Made by a program: the position numbers and the translations under genes. The notes below the pieces were generated by a model. That model saw only the letters and a program-made list of their open reading frames with translations. It was not told the origin of the DNA and ran no database searches. This document shows, one piece after another, positions 58,541 to 64,000 of a stretch of DNA of 64,000 nt. Numbering within the stretch: position 1 is the first letter of the stretch; each line of letters begins with the position of its first letter. This stretch comes from Acidithiobacillus montserratensis (GTDB lineage Bacteria > Pseudomonadota > Gammaproteobacteria > Acidithiobacillales > Acidithiobacillaceae): contig NZ_JABBOU010000014.1 in the NCBI RefSeq assembly GCF_018853465.1, forward strand, positions 36,580 to 100,579. The letters are read 5' to 3'.

Positions 58541-59152
58541 ATGCACATTGAATCCATTACCCTGGTTCGTCATGGTATGACCGAGTGGGCTGATAAGGGA
58601 AAGCATACCTCAGTCACTGATGTGGGACTGACTTCCGAAGGGCGTGCGGATGCTGAAGCGCTGTGGTCATTATTTGTGAATCAGGGGCATTTTGATGGCA
58701 TCTACTCCAGTCCCCTGATTCGCGCCCAGCATACCGCCATTCTTGCCGGTTTTGCCCATCCCGAACTGCATCATGATCTTATGGAATGGCGTTATGGCCG
58801 CTATGAAGGCAAGACAACCCCGGAAATCCATCAGGAAAATCCGGAGTGGAGTATTTTTCGCTGTGGGGGACCGGAAGGAGAAAGTCCTGACGAAGTGGCG
58901 CAGCGCTGTGATCGGCTGCTCCGGGAGTGGGATGAGAAAGGGCACAAGCATGTGCTGTGCTTTGCCCACGGCCATATCCTGCGTGCTCTGGCAGCGCGCT
59001 GGCTGGGTTTGGATCTGAAATTCGGTGATCACCTGCACCTGGACCCCGGGAGCATTTCCCGTCTGGGTTGGGAGCATGATACGCCCGCCTTGCACCTCTG
59101 GAATTACTGCCCGCGTTTTACCCGTATTGGGCCGGGGCAGTCTTCCAGATAA
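58541..59152 (+). CDS. Histidine phosphatase family protein
   Basis: A protein of 203 residues. The RHG motif is at His11 in ITLVRHGMTEW, with the second His in LCFAHGHILRALAARWLGL. The fold covers phosphoglycerate mutase-like phosphatases such as CobC; substrate is not clear. The start follows AGGAGAAG. It is convergent with speE. Confidence 0.9.
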   Translation: MHIESITLVRHGMTEWADKGKHTSVTDVGLTSEGRADAEALWSLFVNQGHFDGIYSSPLIRAQHTAILAGFAHPELHHDLMEWRYGRYEGKTTPEIHQENPEWSIFRCGGPEGESPDEVAQRCDRLLREWDEKGHKHVLCFAHGHILRALAARWLGLDLKFGDHLHLDPGSISRLGWEHDTPALHLWNYCPRFTRIGPGQSSR

Positions 59153-59174
59153 GGCTGTGCAAAGCTGCGCAGGT

Positions 59175-60011
59175 TTAGCCGAGAAGAAAAGCCGGGGCTA
59201 CCTGTGCCGCCTGCTGCATGGCGGCATGATAGTAGCGCGTACCACTAAAAGCCTTGGCATCATCGGCGCGGAAAGATTCCATGCTGAGGCCTTTGCGTCC
59301 CAGCGTTCCGCTCCACCACCCTGAGGGGTAACAAAACTGGGGAAAATACACGCTGTTCACCGCATCAAAGCCGGCTTCGTGCATGCGGCTTTGGCATTGA
59401 CGGATCAGCTCGGCGTGGAGTAATGGAGATTCGGACTGGGCGACCAGCACACCTTTTTCAGCCAGGGCGTGATGACAGGCCGCATAAAATTCCGTGGCGA
59501 ATAAACCGGCAGCAGGTCCTACCGGATCAGTAGAGTCGACAATGATGACATCATAACGGCCGGCGTCGGCCTCCTGGATCCAGGCAATGCCGTCCGTAAA
59601 GTGAAAATGCGCGCGGGGGTCATGATTTTTCTCACAGAGTTCCGGAAAAAAGCGCTCGGCAACCCGGGTTACTCTTTCATCCAGCTCGACCTGGGTGGCT
59701 TCTTCCACCTCCGGGTGGCGCAACACTTCCCGGAGGGTACCGCAATCGCCGCCACCGATGATCAGCACCCGTTTGGGAGCCGGGTGAATAAACAGGGCGG
59801 GATGACTCATCATTTCATGATACAGATAGTTGTCCCGGTCAGTGACCATGACCAGACCGTCCAGGGTCATGAGTGTGCCGAAATGTTCGGTTTCAAAAAT
59901 TTCGATGGTCTGGTAAGGGCTTTGTTCGCGGTGCAGCACTTCGCGGACTTTCAGACTCAGGCTTGCGCCATGTTCTTCATAACGTTCGGTATACCATAGT
60001 TCTGTGCTCAT
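59175..60011 (-). CDS. speE: Spermidine synthase
   Basis: A protein of 278 residues. It has LWYTERYEEHGASLSLKVRE, YHEMMSHPALF, the dcSAM-binding VLIIGGGDCGTLREVLRHPE and catalytic VIIVDSTDPVGPA. It transfers aminopropyl from decarboxylated SAM to putrescine. The upstream speD supplies that donor, so the two form a spermidine pathway unit. Confidence 0.96.
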   Translation of the reverse strand: MSTELWYTERYEEHGASLSLKVREVLHREQSPYQTIEIFETEHFGTLMTLDGLVMVTDRDNYLYHEMMSHPALFIHPAPKRVLIIGGGDCGTLREVLRHPEVEEATQVELDERVTRVAERFFPELCEKNHDPRAHFHFTDGIAWIQEADAGRYDVIIVDSTDPVGPAAGLFATEFYAACHHALAEKGVLVAQSESPLLHAELIRQCQSRMHEAGFDAVNSVYFPQFCYPSGWWSGTLGRKGLSMESFRADDAKAFSGTRYYHAAMQQAAQVAPAFLLG

Positions 60012-60128
60012 GATTGCCTCTCATTGTGGCCGGAATGGTAGGTGCCCGCAGGGATTTTGCGGAAGAATGAGACAAAAGAAAAGGCGGACCCCGAACTCAG
60101 GATCCGCCCGCTGAAGCAACACTGGCTA

Positions 60129-60530
60129 TCAGGCGCAGAGAACAGGCTTGACGCGCAGCTCGTGGGCCGGAATGCCCATCATGTCCACCTGACCACGCTT
60201 CATCTCCATGGTGGAGACCTGGCCGGCGCCAAAAGCTTCCTTGAGATAGTTCAAGGCATCTTCGGGCTGAATGATGTCGCCACAGGTAAACACATCCACC
60301 GCTGCGTAACCGTACTCAGGCCAGGTATGAATGGCCAGGTGGGATTCTGCAACGATAACGGCACCACTGACCCCGTAAGGAGAAAAGTGGTGAAAGGTTT
60401 GCGTCACAATGGTGCAGTTGGCGCGCCGGGCGGCCTCCAGCATGGCATCGGTGACAAAATCTACATCAGACAAGGTACTGCCGTCACAGTGATAGAAATC
60501 TGCAACGATTTGATGTCCTAACGAGCGCAT
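60129..60530 (-). CDS. speD: S-adenosylmethionine decarboxylase proenzyme, class 1B
   Basis: A protein of 133 residues from the ATG at 60530. That start places Glu62-Ser63, His68 and Cys83 exactly as in class 1B (Thermotoga-type) enzymes: Ser63 in AESHLAIHTWPE is the self-cleavage site that becomes the pyruvoyl group, and Cys83 is in DVFTCGD. A longer upstream reading would break this numbering. It makes dcSAM for SpeE. Confidence 0.96.
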   Translation of the reverse strand: MRSLGHQIVADFYHCDGSTLSDVDFVTDAMLEAARRANCTIVTQTFHHFSPYGVSGAVIVAESHLAIHTWPEYGYAAVDVFTCGDIIQPEDALNYLKEAFGAGQVSTMEMKRGQVDMMGIPAHELRVKPVLCA

Positions 60531-60858
60531 AGGTGCCCCCCTTACCAAAGTTAAAAAGGTTAAGAAGTAGCTCCCGTGCACCCCCAGACAGTACTTGGTT
60601 TTATGCCCTACCTTGCTGGAACGTGGCCATGCCGTGCTCCAAATCTCTTAAGGACTGACCCCCTTAGTAACTGCTTTCGGTGCCGTGGAAACAGGAAGCG
60701 AACTATACACCTATGCGCATGGGATGCAAGGGTTTTTCAGAAAAATTTTCAGGACGGGGCGTTGCCAGCTGAATGGCTGCTCCGGCGTTCGTTCTGGTAC
60801 CCGCTTGACCGTTCGGTTTATACTCTGGTCCCTGACGAAAGATGAAACAAGGATGTGC
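60531..60858. other. Divergent intergenic region between speD and mlaF
   Basis: No gene seen in these 328 bases. The region holds the candidate speD promoter (60702-60729) and a leader of about 165 bases ahead of speD, with C-rich and G-rich tracts. I could not identify a known riboswitch fold. A confident mlaF promoter was not found. Confidence 0.5.
60702..60729 (-). promoter_or_regulatory. Candidate speD promoter
   Basis: Minus strand TTGCAT (60729-60724), a 16-base spacer, TATAGT (60707-60702). Predicted transcription starts near 60695, giving an unusually long leader before speD. Confidence 0.4.
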
Positions 60859-61683
60859 ATGGCTGCTGAGGCCCTTGTAGAACTGGAAAATGTGGTTTTT
60901 ACCCGTGGCCCGCACCCGGTGCTGGCCGGGGTGAACATGCGTATTCCGCGCGGTGCCATCGTCGCCCTGATGGGGGCCAGTGGCGGTGGCAAGACCACTA
61001 TGCTCAATCTCATGGCCGGTACCCTGCGCCCGCAGTCCGGGCAAATCCGTATTGCCGGGCAGGATCTGCAAACACTCAGTGAGGAGGCCATTTACGGCTT
61101 GCGTCGCCAGATGGGCATGCTATTTCAGCACAGCGCCCTGTTTAGCGATTTGAGCGCCTTTGAAAACGTGGCTTTTCCGTTGCGTCGCCATTTTCGTCTG
61201 CCCGAATCGGTATTGCGTAAACTGGTCATGATGAAGCTGGAGGCCGTAGGTTTGCGGGGCGCGGCGGGTCTTTTTCCAGCAGAGCTTTCCGGGGGCATGG
61301 GGCGGCGGATCGCCCTGGCCCGGGCGGTGGTGATGGATCCGATGTTGATATTTTATGACGAACCCTTTACCGGCCTTGATCCCATCAGCGTCGGCATCAT
61401 TGCCGCGCTTATCAAACGCCTGAATGCGGCCCTGGGGGCGACCAGCGTGCTGGTCAGCCACGACGTGGAAGAAACCTTCTCCATTGCTGACTACGGTTTT
61501 ATTCTGGCGGGCGGGAAAATCATTGCCGAGGGCAGTCCGGATGTATTGCGCAACAGTGACTCTGCCCTGGCCCGGCAGTTTCTGGGAGGGCAACCTGACG
61601 GGCCGGTACCTTTCCATTATCCAACCCAACAGGATTATGCGGCAGCCCTGCGCGATAACTGCTCTCCCGGCGAGAGGTTCTAA
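60859..61683 (+). CDS. mlaF: Phospholipid ABC transporter ATPase MlaF
   Basis: About 274 residues. The ATG at 60859 is preferred for its AAGGA at the right distance; 60853 is possible. Walker A is MGASGGGKTT, the signature is ELSGGMGRRIALARAV, Walker B is MLIFYDEPFTGLDP, with His in VLVSHDVEETF. It powers MlaFEDB, which moves phospholipids between inner membrane and the MlaC carrier to keep outer-membrane asymmetry. Confidence 0.95.
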   Translation: MAAEALVELENVVFTRGPHPVLAGVNMRIPRGAIVALMGASGGGKTTMLNLMAGTLRPQSGQIRIAGQDLQTLSEEAIYGLRRQMGMLFQHSALFSDLSAFENVAFPLRRHFRLPESVLRKLVMMKLEAVGLRGAAGLFPAELSGGMGRRIALARAVVMDPMLIFYDEPFTGLDPISVGIIAALIKRLNAALGATSVLVSHDVEETFSIADYGFILAGGKIIAEGSPDVLRNSDSALARQFLGGQPDGPVPFHYPTQQDYAAALRDNCSPGERF

Positions 61684-61686
61684 GCG

Positions 61687-62469
61687 ATGGCTTTTCTCGA
61701 TTTCATCCCGCAAATGGGGCGGCGGACGCTGCAGACGGTGCCCGGCCTGGGAGCGGCCAGCCGTTTTCTGCTGTCGAGTCTCCTGAGTATATTCAATCGG
61801 CATTTCAGTGTTCAGCAATTGTTCCGGCAGATTTACGGATTTGGTGTCCGCTCGCTTATTCTCATGGTCGTTGCGGCGTTTTTTACGGGAATGGTCCTGG
61901 GCTTTCAGGGGTATTACGCGCTGGTGCGCTTCGGGGCCACTTCCGCTTTGGGGACCCTGGTGGCTCTGTCCCTGCTGCGCGAGCTGGGACCGGTGTTGAC
62001 CGCATTGCTCTTTGCCGGGCGAGCGGGCTCTGCGCTGACGGCGGAAATCAGTTCCATGAAAGCGACGGAACAGTTGAGTGCCATGGAAATGATGGCCGTC
62101 AACCCCCTGGCCTGGGTCGTGGCCCCCCGGTTGTGGGCGGGGATTATTGCAGTGCCTATCCTCTGTGCGATTTTTGATCTGGTCGGGATTTTTGGGGGAT
62201 ATCTGATTTCTGTGCCAGTTCTGGGGGTGGATGGCGGCACTTTCTGGGCACAAATGCAGTCCAATGTGACCTTTTCCGGAGATATTCTGACCGGTTTGTT
62301 CAAGGCCCTGTGTTTCGGCGTGGTGGTGACCTGGATTGCGGCCTGGAAGGGCTACACGGCGCGGCCTACGGCAGAGGGCGTTGGGAATGCCACGACACTC
62401 AGCGTGGTTACCGCCTCGCTGACGGTTCTGGGGCTTGATTTTATTCTTACAGCATTGCTATTCAGCTGA
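61687..62469 (+). CDS. mlaE: Phospholipid ABC transporter permease MlaE
   Basis: A protein of 260 residues with about five membrane segments. It has the family features FTGMVLGFQGYYALVRFGAT, LLRELGPVLTALLFAGRAGS and EISSMKATEQLSAMEMM, the MlaF coupling region. It starts three bases after mlaF. Confidence 0.96.
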   Translation: MAFLDFIPQMGRRTLQTVPGLGAASRFLLSSLLSIFNRHFSVQQLFRQIYGFGVRSLILMVVAAFFTGMVLGFQGYYALVRFGATSALGTLVALSLLRELGPVLTALLFAGRAGSALTAEISSMKATEQLSAMEMMAVNPLAWVVAPRLWAGIIAVPILCAIFDLVGIFGGYLISVPVLGVDGGTFWAQMQSNVTFSGDILTGLFKALCFGVVVTWIAAWKGYTARPTAEGVGNATTLSVVTASLTVLGLDFILTALLFS

Positions 62470-62482
62470 AGGCAGGAAGTCT

Positions 62483-62962
62483 ATGGAAACGCGGGCGATA
62501 GATTGGTGGGTCGGCATATTTGTGCTGTTGGGTATTGCGGCCCTGGTGGTGCTGGCCTTGCGGGTGGGGAACCTTTCGGGTTTTGCCTATGATAACGGCT
62601 ATGTGCTGCACGCGGATTTCAACAATGTGGGCAGTCTGAAAACCCGCAGCCCGGTCAAGCTGGGGGGGGTCACCATTGGTGAAGTCACCCATATTGGCAT
62701 GAATCCGAAAACCTATATGGCCAAGGTCACCATGCGCATCGAGCCCGCCATCAAGTTGCCGATTGATACAGGGGCTTCCATTTATACTCAGGGGTTGCTG
62801 GGGGAGCAGTACGTCGCCATCCAGCCCGGTGGCATGCCCCAGAATCTCAAGCCCGGCGGGACCATCACCATGACCCAGGGGGCGGTGAATATCGATCAGA
62901 TGATTGGCCAGATGGTCTTCAGCAAGGCTGAGGGAAGTAGTAAGGCTTCAGGAAATCAATAA
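62483..62962 (+). CDS. mlaD: MCE-domain protein MlaD
   Basis: About 159 residues from the ATG at 62483, after GGCAGGAAG. One anchor helix (WWVGIFVLLGIAALVVLAL) precedes an MCE domain (about 38-118: DFNNVGSLKTRSPVKLGGVT, YTQGLLGEQYVAIQPGG). MlaD hexamers form the periplasmic lipid channel of the complex. Confidence 0.95.
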   Translation: METRAIDWWVGIFVLLGIAALVVLALRVGNLSGFAYDNGYVLHADFNNVGSLKTRSPVKLGGVTIGEVTHIGMNPKTYMAKVTMRIEPAIKLPIDTGASIYTQGLLGEQYVAIQPGGMPQNLKPGGTITMTQGAVNIDQMIGQMVFSKAEGSSKASGNQ

Positions 62963-62973
62963 GGAGAATTTGG

Positions 62974-63615
62974 ATGCGTCAAATTACCTGGATAGCGCTG
63001 TTCTGGATGTTGTTTGCCTGGGCTTTGCCCGCCAGTGCGGCGGAAGCCCCCAATGCCCAGGGGGCAGTCACCGTGGTGCATGATCTCACCGATAATGTCC
63101 TGAAGGTCTTGCGGACCAACAAAGGTAAAGCCATCACTCCGGCTGTCAAAAAACAGGTCGCGGATATTGTTTTGCCGCACATGGACTTTACGACCATGTC
63201 TCAGTACGTCATGGCCCAGTACTGGCGGCAGATGAATCCCGCTCAGCAGAAAGAGTTTGTGGTACTGTTTAAAGATCTATTGGTGCGTACCTACAGCAAT
63301 GCCCTGAATCATTATAATGGCCAGACAGTGAGAATTACCGGCAGTCAGCAGGTATCCCAGAATCCGCCGGTCGCCCAGGTCAACATGGTCATTCGCCAAG
63401 CCGAAGGGGGCCCCGATATTCCCGTCATCTACGCTTTGCTCTACACCGATCAACATTGGCGGATCTACAATACTTATATTGACGGAGTGAGTATGGTGCT
63501 CAATTATCGTCAGAGTTTCGGCCAGGTGGCTTCCAGCCGTGGCATTCCTGCTTTGCTCCAACAAATGAAGGCAAAAGATGCTACGGAAGAAAAAAGCGGG
63601 AAATCATCCCGTTGA
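62974..63615 (+). CDS. mlaC: Periplasmic phospholipid-binding protein MlaC
   Basis: A protein of 213 residues. The signal peptide is ITWIALFWMLFAWALPASAA; LPHMDFTTMSQYVMAQYWRQ and MVLNYRQSFGQV are the conserved lipid-pocket segments. It ferries phospholipid between MlaD and the outer-membrane MlaA complex. MlaA is not in the window. Confidence 0.95.
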   Translation: MRQITWIALFWMLFAWALPASAAEAPNAQGAVTVVHDLTDNVLKVLRTNKGKAITPAVKKQVADIVLPHMDFTTMSQYVMAQYWRQMNPAQQKEFVVLFKDLLVRTYSNALNHYNGQTVRITGSQQVSQNPPVAQVNMVIRQAEGGPDIPVIYALLYTDQHWRIYNTYIDGVSMVLNYRQSFGQVASSRGIPALLQQMKAKDATEEKSGKSSR

Positions 63616-63929
63616 GTGAGGCGGGAAGCTGGCAGCAGCGGGAGATCCAGGGACAGAATCGCCTGTACCTTTCGGGGGACTGGCGGGTCGCCCACCTCGA
63701 TGGACTGCTCAAGCGCTTTGACTGGAAACGCGATGGCCAAAGCTGTGCGGCCATTGCCCTGGATGAGCTGGAGGCGGGAGATAGTGCGACCCTGGCATTA
63801 CTCATGGAATGGACCCAGATTCAGGAAAGTCGGAAGGTAACCCTGCAAATTATCGGAATGCCCCAGCCCTTGCGGGAACTTGTCGGCCTTTATCGCTTGC
63901 AGGATATGCTGCATATCTCTCATGACTGA
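63612..63929 (+). CDS. mlaB: STAS-domain protein MlaB
   Basis: A protein of 105 residues from TTG overlapping the mlaC stop. It has the STAS fold with LYLSGDWRVAHLDGLLKRFD and the segment LEAGDSATLALLMEW, where MlaB has its functional Thr. It binds MlaF and stabilises the transporter. It overlaps the next gene by eight bases. Confidence 0.9.
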   Translation: MSEAGSWQQREIQGQNRLYLSGDWRVAHLDGLLKRFDWKRDGQSCAAIALDELEAGDSATLALLMEWTQIQESRKVTLQIIGMPQPLRELVGLYRLQDMLHISHD

Positions 63930-64000
63930 CATTCCCGCCATTCATATTCAGGGCTTGCGGAAAGCCTACCAGAGCGGGCATCTGGCGCTGGCGGGGGTGG
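63922..64000 (+). CDS. ABC transporter ATPase, YadG-like, 5' end only
   Basis: Only 26 codons are visible: a start MTDIPAIHIQGLRKAYQSGH followed by LALAGV, the first strand of an ABC ATPase before Walker A. In related genomes a YadG-type ATPase follows mlaB and precedes its YadH permease. The permease-like gene in this window lies at 30258-31076 on the other strand, so whether another follows this gene cannot be seen. Confidence 0.7.
   Translation, partial: MTDIPAIHIQGLRKAYQSGHLALAGV

Noticed and set aside
61120..62253. 377-codon minus-strand open frame opposite mlaF-mlaE
   Set aside because: Low-complexity His/Gln/Arg product typical of an antisense reading of an ABC operon.

Overview
The window looks like chromosome of an acidophilic, Acidithiobacillus-like proteobacterium (genus inferred from gene content and neighbourhoods, not proven). 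Pointers are a complete pel exopolysaccharide operon ending in a wcaG-type epimerase, a compact his-murA-tat gene train, an rpoN/PTS-Ntr cluster that also carries HPr kinase, and glutamate decarboxylase. I see no rRNA, tRNA, CRISPR array, insertion sequence or prophage.

Layout. 1-2007: 5' part of a formate-dehydrogenase-like molybdoenzyme (minus, runs off the left edge). 2113-3438: a hydroxyisobutyrate-dehydrogenase-like oxidoreductase divergent from a cold-shock protein. 3476-17005: Pel operon on the minus strand, pelA, three genes in place of pelB, pelCDEFG, wcaG; visibly AT-richer than its surroundings towards the 3' end. 17198-19957: nitroreductase, SDR and aldo/keto reductase. 20039-34700: a long minus-strand train, lptD-surA-yadH-like permease-ibaG-grxD-murA-hisGDCBHAF-hisIE-tatABC, mostly with ATGA overlaps. 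34730-49998: plus strand, amgK-murU (peptidoglycan recycling), two small unknown genes, kdsDC-lptCAB (Kdo and LPS transport), rpoN-hpf-ptsN-hprK-rapZ-EIIA(Man)-HPr-EI (regulatory PTS), an AsmA-like protein, mutY, yggX. 50327-52881: Lys-rich secreted protein convergent with an OprC-like TonB copper receptor. 53134-56335: glrK-qseG-glrR two-component system. 56346-60530: glutamate decarboxylase, a 47-residue lipoprotein, rhodanese, histidine phosphatase, speD-speE. 60859-64000: mlaFEDCB and the start of a yadG-like ATPase.

Much of the window serves the cell envelope: LPS transport (LptA/B/C/D, KdsC/D), phospholipid transport (Mla), peptidoglycan precursor synthesis and recycling (MurA, AmgK, MurU), outer-membrane folding (SurA), Tat export and Pel biofilm matrix. 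RpoN, the PTS proteins, HprK and RapZ form a regulatory layer, and GlrR is a sigma-54 activator.

The most unusual signals are: PelB replaced by three separately exported, overlapping polypeptides; an almost identical promoter plus operator block in front of two distant minus-strand oxidoreductase genes (3022-3070 and 18784-18832), suggesting an undescribed small regulon; the usually contiguous mla-yadGH-ibaG-murA cluster broken between the ATPase and the permease; and a small membrane protein with an EexN-like motif beside the Kdo/Lpt genes.
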